A stretch of DNA of 44,755 nt from CAZEYT01 sp964516295 (GTDB lineage: Bacteria > Verrucomicrobiota > Verrucomicrobiia > Chthoniobacterales > Terrimicrobiaceae), in the NCBI GenBank assembly GCA_964516295.1, contig CAZEYT010000014.1:1-44755 (forward strand), in the 5' to 3' direction. Position numbers and translations under genes: made by a program. The notes beneath the pieces were generated by a model, which saw only the letters and a program-made list of their open reading frames with translations, did no database searches and was not told the DNA's origin. Positions within the stretch are counted from its first letter, which is position 1; every line of letters begins with the position of its first letter. Below are positions 22,785 through 30,027 of this stretch, one piece after another.

Positions 22785-23750
22785 ATGATCGGCTGCTCTA
22801 TGAAAACGGTTGTTTTGTTTCTCCTCTCGGGAGTCACTATGCTCTCAGGGGTCTTCGCCGACATTCCGCTGGATCTTGCCCGCACCGAGTCCGCCGCCAA
22901 GGAAGGCGATGCCGCGGCCCAATTGGAAATGGCCCGCGCCTACTATCGTGGCATTGGAGTGGAGAAAAATCTTAAGACCGCGATGGAATGGCTGAAGAAA
23001 GCCGCGGAGAGCGGGAACCCGGAGGCGCTCACCCAAATGGGCGTCTTCTACTTCGAAGGGACCGGGGTGCCGAAAGATGAAAAGGAAGCCCTCGCCTGGT
23101 TCCGCAAAGCCGCCGAAGCCGGGTCGACCTTGGGACAGCTCAACCTCGGTGTCCTCCTGCGGCAGGGAAAAGAGATCGAACGCTCGAATGAGGAAAGTCT
23201 CGAGTGGATTCACAAGGCGGCTGACGGCGGCCGGGTTGAAGCCAAGATGGTGCTGGGGCAGCTCTATTTCACCGGCGATTCCCTTCAACGGAAGGACTAT
23301 GCCAAAGCCGTTCCCTACCTGGCGGAGAGCGCCGCGCTCGGCGAGCCGGTTTGCCAAAACATGATGGGCGTTGCCTGTCGCGACGGTTTGGGAACAGAGA
23401 TGGACCATCAGGCGGCCGAGAAGTGGTTCCGAAAAGCCGCGCTCCAAAACGACCGCAAGGCCCAGGCCAACCTCGCCCACCTTTTGGGCGCTCCGTCACC
23501 GGCCAGTCCGCATCGCGAGGAGGCTCTCAAATGGCTCCTTGTTTCGATGGGACAAGGAGAGATCACCGCGGAAAAGACCTATAAAGAAATCTTCGCCACG
23601 CTCCCTCCCGCGCTCCTTGCGTCGGCCAAAAAGGAGGCAGATCGGTTTCTCTTGATCCAGCGAACAAAAGGAGCCAAGCCCGCTGCAGAAAAATTGCCAG
23701 ACAAACCAGCTCCGACCGCATCTCCATCAAAAGAGGACGGAGCGTCTTGA
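22785..23750 (+). CDS. Exported Sel1-repeat (TPR-like) protein
   Basis: A 321-residue protein. It has a signal peptide (hydrophobic about 8-24, cleavage after G-V-F-A) and then six to seven Sel1-like repeats with the pattern A-x-x-G-x-x-x-A-x-x-x-L-G-x-x-Y-x-x-G-x-G-V. Examples are Q-L-E-M-A-R-A-Y-Y-R-G-I-G-V and L-T-Q-M-G-V-F-Y-F-E-G-T-G-V. The C-terminus is Lys/Pro/Ala-rich. Sel1 proteins act as scaffolds for other proteins, often at the envelope. ATG 22785 has GAGG six bases upstream and is preferred to ATG 22800. The dyad at 22745-22762 just upstream suggests its own control, although it could also be read from the glycosyltransferase operon. It converges with the gene ending at 23783. 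Confidence 0.85.
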   Translation: MIGCSMKTVVLFLLSGVTMLSGVFADIPLDLARTESAAKEGDAAAQLEMARAYYRGIGVEKNLKTAMEWLKKAAESGNPEALTQMGVFYFEGTGVPKDEKEALAWFRKAAEAGSTLGQLNLGVLLRQGKEIERSNEESLEWIHKAADGGRVEAKMVLGQLYFTGDSLQRKDYAKAVPYLAESAALGEPVCQNMMGVACRDGLGTEMDHQAAEKWFRKAALQNDRKAQANLAHLLGAPSPASPHREEALKWLLVSMGQGEITAEKTYKEIFATLPPALLASAKKEADRFLLIQRTKGAKPAAEKLPDKPAPTASPSKEDGAS

Positions 23751-23782
23751 CCATCGGCGAGATTCGTCCACGGCCGGAGTCT

Positions 23783-24601
23783 TTATGGGGACGAGGGACT
23801 TTGCACGGAAGCGTTTGCCGCTTTCCTTTCCTTAGCCGCCTCTTTTGCCGCCATCAGGTGATGCTGATTGAAAGCCTTGTATCCGAACAAATTGAGGTAG
23901 CGTTCGTCGGCAATCCTTCGTGCAGCCTCCCAATTCTCGGTTTCCGAGACATCTGGCGGTGGATTCGAAACAGCCTCATTGAAATCTCTCGCAATGCGAT
24001 CCAGCGCTGCGGATTGCTGGGGAGTTCGAGGTTGCTCATCGTAGAAAAGCGCGGGAACAGAGGCACCGCGCGGCACTTCCTGAACGATCTCAACCGTTTC
24101 CCCCTGCGACGCGTTTGCTCCACCCGGTGAGGCGCTGGCCGCGGGGTTTGGTGCAGTGGTTTCCGATTCCTCAGCGCTCGGTGTTCCCCCGGAAGCGGAC
24201 TGCTGGTTGACCAAGGTGCCACCGGCAAAAATACCGGTTGGTTGAGGTATTGTTGCCCCACCGGATTCGAAACCGCTGGAGAGCGGCAGAGAGGTGGGTG
24301 CGGCGGCCCCGCGGTTCGGCGCGGTGGATCCAGCCGCGGGATTTCCTACACGCTGACTGCTGGTTGTCCCAGAGGTCGTTGGAAATTGGGTCGCCGGGGT
24401 TGCGTCCGAAGAAGTGGGCATCGGAGCATGCGCCGAGTGGGGAGAACCTCCAACCGGCGAACTCGCTGGCAGCCCGATCTCAGGCTGCATTGAATCAACT
24501 CGCTCTGCTTGCTTCCCATTCGTTTTCGTCCCCAGCGGGATGATGAGCCCGACGGCAACGGCGATGACGAGGACTCCGGCAACGATGATTCCAAGTTTCA
24601 T
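23783..24601 (-). CDS. Membrane-anchored protein with Ser/Thr/Pro-rich linker, unrecognised
   Basis: A 272-residue protein I do not recognise. Residues 3-24 form one hydrophobic helix (I-I-V-A-G-V-L-V-I-A-V-A-V-G), a signal anchor. Residues about 35-175 are a low-complexity Ser/Thr/Pro/Gly/Ala linker. Residues about 180-272 are charged and probably helical (L-D-R-I-A-R-D-F-N-E-A, N-W-E-A-A-R-R-I-A-D-E-R-Y) and end Lys/Ala-rich. The composition fits a periplasmic or surface-exposed protein tethered to the inner membrane. Its ATG is 9 bases after the T-run of the terminator for the preceding gene, with no clear Shine-Dalgarno between, so expression probably depends on read-through or a promoter inside the upstream gene. 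The coding call rests on length, the clean signal anchor and consistent context. Confidence 0.7.
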   Translation of the reverse strand: MKLGIIVAGVLVIAVAVGLIIPLGTKTNGKQAERVDSMQPEIGLPASSPVGGSPHSAHAPMPTSSDATPATQFPTTSGTTSSQRVGNPAAGSTAPNRGAAAPTSLPLSSGFESGGATIPQPTGIFAGGTLVNQQSASGGTPSAEESETTAPNPAASASPGGANASQGETVEIVQEVPRGASVPALFYDEQPRTPQQSAALDRIARDFNEAVSNPPPDVSETENWEAARRIADERYLNLFGYKAFNQHHLMAAKEAAKERKAANASVQSPSSP

Positions 24602-24610
24602 GGTCGAATG

Positions 24611-24648
24611 AAAAAAGAGAAGCTGGCACCGTTTCCAGTGCCAGCTTC
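24611..24648 (-). terminator. Strong intrinsic terminator of the PEP-CTERM/PstS-like operon
   Basis: An 11-bp perfect stem (GAAGCTGGCAC at 24619-24629 with GTGCCAGCTTC at 24638-24648) and an 8-base loop. On the minus strand it is followed by TCTCTTTTTT. It lies 25 bases after the stop of the PstS-like gene and directly before the start of the next minus-strand gene. On the plus strand it is followed by CTTTGTTT, so it may also stop opposing transcripts. Confidence 0.9.
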
Positions 24649-24673
24649 CTTTGTTTAGATTGCAGTGGTCAGC

Positions 24674-26038
24674 TTAGAGCGATCCGAAGATCGGGAATCC
24701 GTCGTCTGAACGGGACAGGGTGCTCACGTCGCTGAGGGTCACACCGTTCGCGGTCTGCTGGAGACCAGGCTCGAGCCAGGTGTTCACCATTGCATTGCGC
24801 CAGATCGCTTCGTTGGCGCTGAGCGAACCGTGGTGGTAGAGGTGCTGGTAGCTCCAAGCGGAGTACTGACCCGTGGTGATCTTGCGGAAATCCGCTTCGT
24901 TGAAGCCGGAACCGTTGAAGTTGTTCGGGTCGCTCAACGCGAGCGGGGTCACTTGGACACCGTTGAAGGCAAGAATCTTCGCGCCAGCTGCCGCTGCGTT
25001 CTGGCTGTCTGCTGTGGAGAGCCAGGTGAGAAGGAGGATGTTTGCGTCTTCAACCACCGCCGTTTGGTTCACGCCATCATACACGTCGACCGACGTTGAG
25101 GTGCGGCCCATGATTCCGCGGAGAGCGGAGCTGGAACGATATCCACCGTTGCCAAGAACGTTGTTGCCCCAGAGAGTTGACGCATTTCCAGTGCCGTCCG
25201 GGCAAAGGAGATTACCCGTTCCGTTGCCACCGGCTGGAACAAGCGTGATGGCGGAAATGACTCCGTTAACAGCCTGCCCTGCCGTCGTGACGATGTACTG
25301 CTGGACGGGGTTGGCAACGCCGTAGGTCCACTCGGTCAAGTAGGCCGAGCGAGTTCCCGAGCCATCGTTACGTCCGGTCGCGAACACCAGCGTCGTGTCA
25401 GCTGGAGCGCCCGTAAAGAGCGAAAGCGGCTGGATGCCGGATTCCCACAGCGCACGGGCCTGTTGGATCGTCACGTTGGTCCAGTTGGAAGGAGCGCCCT
25501 CGTTGGCGACCATCGCGAAGGTCACCACACCGACGGCGGACGAGCCGACCGGGTTGAGCACTTCGTTGTCAACCGGGGAGGTGGACTGATAGACGTCCGA
25601 GAAGCTGAACTTTGGACGAAGGGTTTCCGTTGGGCTGGGCAGCGTGTCCGCGTCGTCCTGGATCGCACCCGTGTTGAGGAGGGTGGTGGTCCGAAGGAAG
25701 GACGGGTTGTTGTTGCCGGCGATGGCGTTGAGACCTTCCGTAGATCCGTTGAAGGATGTGCGGATGATCGTGGTGCCGGTGATGCCCGGGAACGTGCCCG
25801 AGAAGACAGCCCGGTTGGAGGCGATCAACTGGGAAACGTTCGCGCCGGTGAAGTCGTGACAAACGTTGAAGCTGGAACCGAGACCACCTCCCACCGAATT
25901 GTAGGCGTTGAAGATCGCCTGCATGGTGGCCTGACGGAACGCGGTGGCTCCGGTGATGGTGATTTCTGTCGTCTGCGCCATCGCAGCCGACCCGATGCCA
26001 AGCGCCACAGCGCCGACTAAGAGATTTTTGAGTTTCAT
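24674..26038 (-). CDS. PstS-like periplasmic substrate-binding protein
   Basis: A 454-residue exported protein. The signal peptide is M-K-L-K-N-L-L-V-G-A-V-A-L-G-I-G-S-A-A-M-A (cut about 21). The mature part starts T-E-I-T-I-T-G-A-T-A-F, like the S-I-x-G-S-T-A/S strand of phosphate-binding proteins. It continues with W-T-N-V-T-I-Q-Q-A-R-A-L-W-E-S-G and G-R-N-D-G-S-G-T-R-S-A, the counterpart of the R-x-x-G-S-G-T phosphate-binding loop of PstS. It is longer than PstS (about 320-350) and lacks pst transport genes nearby. It follows the PEP-CTERM gene by 48 bases and ends at a strong terminator. It may bind phosphate or another oxyanion, or have become a surface structural protein. The fold is fairly likely, the ligand uncertain. 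Confidence 0.7.
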   Translation of the reverse strand: MKLKNLLVGAVALGIGSAAMAQTTEITITGATAFRQATMQAIFNAYNSVGGGLGSSFNVCHDFTGANVSQLIASNRAVFSGTFPGITGTTIIRTSFNGSTEGLNAIAGNNNPSFLRTTTLLNTGAIQDDADTLPSPTETLRPKFSFSDVYQSTSPVDNEVLNPVGSSAVGVVTFAMVANEGAPSNWTNVTIQQARALWESGIQPLSLFTGAPADTTLVFATGRNDGSGTRSAYLTEWTYGVANPVQQYIVTTAGQAVNGVISAITLVPAGGNGTGNLLCPDGTGNASTLWGNNVLGNGGYRSSSALRGIMGRTSTSVDVYDGVNQTAVVEDANILLLTWLSTADSQNAAAAGAKILAFNGVQVTPLALSDPNNFNGSGFNEADFRKITTGQYSAWSYQHLYHHGSLSANEAIWRNAMVNTWLEPGLQQTANGVTLSDVSTLSRSDDGFPIFGSL

Positions 26039-26086
26039 ATGTAAAGTAATAGAGACGTTGAGTTGATTATAGTTTCGCTAACGGAA

Positions 26087-27037
26087 TCAGGCTTGTTGGG
26101 CTTTACGACGACGAACCGCGATGAAAATCGCGATGCCGGAAAGCGCGAGAAGCGCATAGGTTGAAGGCTCGGGAACGGCAACGAAGTTGACGTCGCCATT
26201 GCTGCTTAGCGTGACGGTGCCGAGGTAGTATCCCTCACGGGCAACAACTCCGCCGATACCGTTGATGTTCTGCCAGCCAGAAACGTTCAAGACCGGCGTC
26301 GCGCGAAAGAGGTCAAGCCCGAGAACGACGTTCGATACAGATCCGAGCGAGTACGCCGCGCTGCTGATGGATCCCATAACGCCTCCGGAGATCTGTCCGT
26401 AGGCTGTTGCAGGGTTGCCATTGAAGAACGGGTTCTGATCATCAACGATCGTGTTGCCAGTCAGAGAGATCTCAGGATTTTCGGCAGTCGGATTCGAAGG
26501 TTCGATATTAAACATCGAAGCGTTTGATGCGTCGATGTTGTTTGCCAAGCCACCCTGCGCAGTCGTCGTCGACGGCAATGTGAATCCGCCCGAGGCGGCC
26601 GTTCCAACCGATCCCGCGCCGGATCGAGGCTTTGTTGCATACACCGTGCGTGCGTAATCCTGGTTCGACGTGGCAGACGAAATCGAACTGGTCGAACCAT
26701 TATTTCCCGCCGCGCCTGCGAAGATCGACGAGGAGAGGTTGGCCCAATCCGCACCGTAGGCCGCGTTCAAAGCCGCGTTGATGTTTCCCAGGTTGATGAT
26801 ACTGCCGAAGGACGAGTCACTGGGCGTCGCCGCGCGGCGAAAGACATCCCAAGTGCTGCCGAGGCTGAAGCCGACGACTTGGTCTGTCCCTGTTGTCCCT
26901 GTGGGATTCTGGAAGAACAACATCAAGTCGTTCGAGTCGTATCCTGTATCCGGAGCGGCGCTGGCGGCCATCGAGGAACCCGTGAGGGCCGCGAGGGCGA
27001 TGGCCAGAGTCCGCAACTTCGTTTTGAAGAGTTTCAT
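26087..27037 (-). CDS. PEP-CTERM sorted exoprotein
   Basis: A 316-residue secreted protein. A signal peptide (residues 1-27, ending S-M-A-A-S-A-A) is followed by a Ser/Gly/Asn/Ala-rich domain. The protein ends with a PEP-CTERM signal at 288-316: V-P-E-P-S-T-Y-A-L-L, a hydrophobic helix and the basic tail R-R-R-K. PEP-CTERM proteins are processed by an exosortase and go to the cell surface or extracellular matrix; no exosortase gene is in the window. The body (D-L-M-L-F-F-Q-N-P, V-V-G-F-S-L-G-S-T-W-D-V-F) is of a type I associate with Verrucomicrobiota PEP-CTERM proteins, without known function. It starts the operon with the PstS-like gene and is divergent from the TPR gene; the shared 181-base gap holds operator copy B. 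Confidence 0.88.
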   Translation of the reverse strand: MKLFKTKLRTLAIALAALTGSSMAASAAPDTGYDSNDLMLFFQNPTGTTGTDQVVGFSLGSTWDVFRRAATPSDSSFGSIINLGNINAALNAAYGADWANLSSSIFAGAAGNNGSTSSISSATSNQDYARTVYATKPRSGAGSVGTAASGGFTLPSTTTAQGGLANNIDASNASMFNIEPSNPTAENPEISLTGNTIVDDQNPFFNGNPATAYGQISGGVMGSISSAAYSLGSVSNVVLGLDLFRATPVLNVSGWQNINGIGGVVAREGYYLGTVTLSSNGDVNFVAVPEPSTYALLALSGIAIFIAVRRRKAQQA

Positions 27038-27164
27038 GCTGTATTTTGTTTGGCTTTAGTTTGGTTTTGGCAGCGGAGGAGAGAACATCCGAACAAGCAT
27101 GACTCTGTTGGCCGCTGACGATAGTGGTTTTCGCGCAATGGGAAGCCGAGGGCCAGTGGGAAAA

Positions 27165-27182
27165 GGTTACAATTTCGTAACA
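27165..27182 (-). promoter_or_regulatory. Putative operator, copy B of a shared 18-base dyad
   Basis: Read on the minus strand this is TGTTACGAAATTGTAACC, matching copy A at 15 of 18 positions including the whole ACGAAATTGT centre. It sits in the divergent gap, 36 bases before the GTG of the TPR gene and 127 bases before the PEP-CTERM ATG. It could serve either gene or both. Confidence 0.5.
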
Positions 27183-27218
27183 TATGAAACCGGCTTTTCG
27201 GACTTGCGAGGAGGGTGG

Positions 27219-28520
27219 GTGGCTGGCCATTTTGGTCGGATGGCTGAAGAGAACGTTTCCGACAAGAAGGTTAATATCCGCCCGCGCAGGCTTTCTCTTT
27301 CGCGGATTGCCGAGATCCGGAAAAAGCAGCTTCGTCCGAGCGGGGCAAAGTTCCCGGCGAAGATGGGTCGGCGGGAGGAGATGGATGACGAGATCTCGCT
27401 GGAGGATGGTGAGGTTTCCGATGACGATAAACCCGTCGACGACCTAAAAGCGTCCGAGCGTGCGGACGCAGCCAAGGCTGTAAAAAAGTCTTCACCGCGA
27501 TCGGACGTGGTTGCGGAAGAGGCTGTCGAGAAAGCCGGGGAGGGGTCGGTGGAAACCGCTTCGGACGAGCGATTCGGGCGGCGGGTGGTGGTTTCGGGGT
27601 CGAAGGGAAAAGTTATCTTTATCCGGGCAGCACGGCGGTTTTCTGCACTCAAATCACCACTTTGGCTGGCGCTTTTTGCCGGCGGGGTGATCGTGATCTG
27701 GACGGGTATTCAAAGCTATCAGTCCGGGGTGGAAGCCGGTCGCAAAGTGGCGGAGGCGGAGGCGGAGGCGGAGGCGGTGAAGGAGCGTGTCGCTTTGAAG
27801 CCGGAGGTGCTGGAACGGTTGAATGCAGCGCTGGCCGAGCTTCGCCGCGGTGATCCGGCAAAGGCACTCCAAGCCTTTTCCGAACTGGAACTCCAGCACC
27901 CGGAGGTTTCGTCGCTGACTTATCTGACCGGTCTGGCAGCGATGCAGAATGGTGACATCGAACTTGCCGGACGGAAGGTCCAGGAATCCATCGTCAAACG
28001 GGAGCGGGTCTCCGATGCGCTGACGCTTCAGGCGGTGCTTGAAACCCAGAAGCGGTCCGAGCCCGGGATTGCCACTCTTGGAGACGGGCGACTTCGCTCG
28101 GAGGATTATCTGCGGAGGGCGATCACGGCGGATGTGGCCAACCCGCTCCCGATGATCGAGTTGGGGACGCTTTTTCGCTACCAGAAGCGGAATGAGGAGG
28201 CGCGAGCCCTTTTGGAGGGGGCCCGTCACCGGCTCCAGCCGGTGGACAGTACGACCGTGGTGGATGTTTCTCTGGCGTTGATGGCCTTGCAGGAAACGGC
28301 TGATGGCGCGTTGCCGGTGATTGAAAACCCGACCAAAGATGCCACGACGCTTTTCTCCGCGGGATATATCGCGCTCCGACAGGGGCAGCCGGACACTGCG
28401 GTGGAAAGCTTCCACAATGCGCGGCAGCGACTGACGCCGGATTTGTTTTATTACCTGATCAACGACCCGGCAATCCGGCGGTTTGTGGACGAGCCGAAGA
28501 TGCGGGAGTTTTTTGAGTAG
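27219..28520 (+). CDS. Single-pass membrane protein with TPR-like repeats
   Basis: A 433-residue protein. The first about 145 residues are cytoplasmic, charged and low-complexity (S-L-S-R-I-A-E-I-R-K-K-Q, then acidic D-D-E-I-S-L-E-D-G-E). One transmembrane helix follows (L-W-L-A-L-F-A-G-G-V-I-V-I-W), then an Ala/Glu repeat, then a helical domain of TPR-type repeats (A-L-A-E-L-R-R-G-D-P-A-K-A-L-Q-A-F, F-S-A-G-Y-I-A-L-R-Q-G-Q). I recognise no named family; a scaffold role is plausible. The start is uncertain: GTG 27219 follows a perfect GAGGAGG by 4 bases, while ATG 27240 gives a 426-residue product. It is divergent from the PEP-CTERM gene and ends 6 bases from the convergent folD stop. Confidence 0.75.
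   Translation: MAGHFGRMAEENVSDKKVNIRPRRLSLSRIAEIRKKQLRPSGAKFPAKMGRREEMDDEISLEDGEVSDDDKPVDDLKASERADAAKAVKKSSPRSDVVAEEAVEKAGEGSVETASDERFGRRVVVSGSKGKVIFIRAARRFSALKSPLWLALFAGGVIVIWTGIQSYQSGVEAGRKVAEAEAEAEAVKERVALKPEVLERLNAALAELRRGDPAKALQAFSELELQHPEVSSLTYLTGLAAMQNGDIELAGRKVQESIVKRERVSDALTLQAVLETQKRSEPGIATLGDGRLRSEDYLRRAITADVANPLPMIELGTLFRYQKRNEEARALLEGARHRLQPVDSTTVVDVSLALMALQETADGALPVIENPTKDATTLFSAGYIALRQGQPDTAVESFHNARQRLTPDLFYYLINDPAIRRFVDEPKMREFFE
27749..27777 (+). repeat. In-frame hexanucleotide repeat GGCGGA (about 4.8 copies)
   Basis: Four full GGCGGA units and a partial fifth encode alternating Glu-Ala just after the transmembrane helix of the TPR protein. The unit is a multiple of three, so slippage would lengthen or shorten the linker without a frameshift. 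Confidence 0.85.
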
Positions 28521-28526
28521 GCCGAC

Positions 28527-29405
28527 TTAGCGTGTGAGGTTTTCGGCGGCCGTAACCGTGTTGGCCATGAGAAGGGCGATGGTCATCGGACCGACCCCTC
28601 CGGGAACGGGCGTGATGGCGGCGCAGCGTTCGGCGACCGCGTCGTAGTCCACATCTCCGACGAGACGTGTGCCCTTTGGCGAGGTGGGGTCCTCAATGCG
28701 GTTGATGCCGACATCGATAACAACGGCACCTTCGCGGATGTGGTCGGTTCCGAGAAATCGGGGCCGTCCGACGGCGGCGATGACGATATCGGCCTCGCGC
28801 GTGACGGCAGCGAGGTCGCGCGAGCGCGAGTGGGCGACGGTGACCGTGGCATCACCTCCAGGACCACGGCGCATGAGGAGGAGGGCCATGGGTTTCCCGA
28901 CGATCATGCTGCGCCCAACGACGACGGCGCGGCGGCCGGCCGTGTCGATCCCGGCGTCGAGCAGGAGTCGAATGCAACCCAATGGCGTGCAGGGGACAAA
29001 GCCGGTGGAATCGTCCATCGCGAGTTTGGCGACATTCATCGGATGGAAGCCGTCCACGTCCTTCGCCGGGTCGATGGCGCGCACGATTTCTGCTTCGTCG
29101 ATGTGCTTGGGCGGCGGGGACTGGACGAGGATTCCGTGAATGGCGGGGTCGGCATTGAGGTCAGCCACGATACGAAGGAGGTCCGCCTGGGACGTCTCGG
29201 CCGGGAGTTCTTTTTTTACGGAGTGGAAGCCGAGTTCGGCGGCCTTTTTGTCCTTCGAGCGCACATAGGCCCGGGAGGCCGGGTCATCACCCACGAGGAC
29301 GACCGCAAGCCCGGGTTGGATGCCGCGCAACGCGAGTGCTGAAGCGCGATCCTTGGTTTCTTGGTGAACTTTTGCGGCAACCGCCGCTCCATCAATCCGC
29401 AGCAT
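28527..29405 (-). CDS. folD: Methylene-THF dehydrogenase/cyclohydrolase
   Basis: A bifunctional cytoplasmic enzyme converting 5,10-methylene-THF to 10-formyl-THF with NADP+, which supplies one-carbon units for purines and formyl-Met. The 292-residue length is normal. Present are the catalytic Y-V-R-S-K (Tyr47, Lys51), the V-Q-S-P-P-P block, D-V-D-G-F-H-P-M-N-V, the dinucleotide-binding V-V-G-R-S-M-I-V-G-K-P and the C-terminal P-V-P-G-G-V-G-P-M-T. The ATG lies 14 bases inside the end of the DUF374 gene, so it is translated as the last gene of the five-gene minus-strand operon. Confidence 0.97.
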   Translation of the reverse strand: MLRIDGAAVAAKVHQETKDRASALALRGIQPGLAVVLVGDDPASRAYVRSKDKKAAELGFHSVKKELPAETSQADLLRIVADLNADPAIHGILVQSPPPKHIDEAEIVRAIDPAKDVDGFHPMNVAKLAMDDSTGFVPCTPLGCIRLLLDAGIDTAGRRAVVVGRSMIVGKPMALLLMRRGPGGDATVTVAHSRSRDLAAVTREADIVIAAVGRPRFLGTDHIREGAVVIDVGINRIEDPTSPKGTRLVGDVDYDAVAERCAAITPVPGGVGPMTIALLMANTVTAAENLTR

Positions 29406-30027
29406 TTTTCAGAATCTCCTCGACGTTTTTTCGGGCCGCCTCGAAGGCTTCGGCGTCCAGGTCGGCCGGAATGTTGATTGGGGAGTCGATGGTGACGGAG
29501 ATCTTGGAAAATGGCAACGGGATGATGAATCCGTCCCACGTTTTCATGCGAAGGGCCCGGGAAAAACTGGCATGCACCGGAAGAATGGGAGCGCCCGTGG
29601 TGGCGGCGAGTTGGACGACGCCCGGCCCGAGGACATACCGCGGACCGCGCGGACCGTCCGGCGTCACCGCGATATCCTGTCCGGCGCGAACGAGGCGGAC
29701 GAGCTCCAGCAACGCCCGCGATCCCCGGCGGGAGCTCGATCCCCTCACCGCTCCCATACCGAAGGCTCCAACAACGCCTGCAAGAATCTCCCCGTCGCGG
29801 CTCGGGCTGGTAAGGACGGTCACCCCGCGTCGGTTCATCCCCGGATAGCGTTTTTGAAACGCCTTGGTGATGCCGAGGATGCGATTGTGCCAGAAACAAA
29901 TGAGCACCGGCCCCGGCAAGGCGCCGGATGAAAGTCCGCTCCGGTCCACGACTTCGAGCCGGATGAAAAAGAACAGCGACCGGAGAATCGCAGCGGCCAG
30001 TTGCGCGAGGAGCCGTTCGCGGGTCAT
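29392..30027 (-). CDS. DUF374 lysophospholipid/lipid A acyltransferase-like protein
   Basis: A 211-residue protein of the DUF374 type. It has a hydrophobic N-terminal helix (about 8-24), the acyltransferase histidine in F-W-H-N-R (His48), S-P-S-R-D-G-E (74-80) and V-T-P-D-G-P-R-G-P-R (121-130), the hallmark of the family. Members acylate lipid A precursors or related lipids at the inner membrane. It overlaps the stop of the IMPase-like gene (ATGA at 30024-30027) and the folD start by 14 bases. The substrate cannot be read from the sequence. Confidence 0.88.
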   Translation of the reverse strand: MTRERLLAQLAAAILRSLFFFIRLEVVDRSGLSSGALPGPVLICFWHNRILGITKAFQKRYPGMNRRGVTVLTSPSRDGEILAGVVGAFGMGAVRGSSSRRGSRALLELVRLVRAGQDIAVTPDGPRGPRYVLGPGVVQLAATTGAPILPVHASFSRALRMKTWDGFIIPLPFSKISVTIDSPINIPADLDAEAFEAARKNVEEILKNAAD

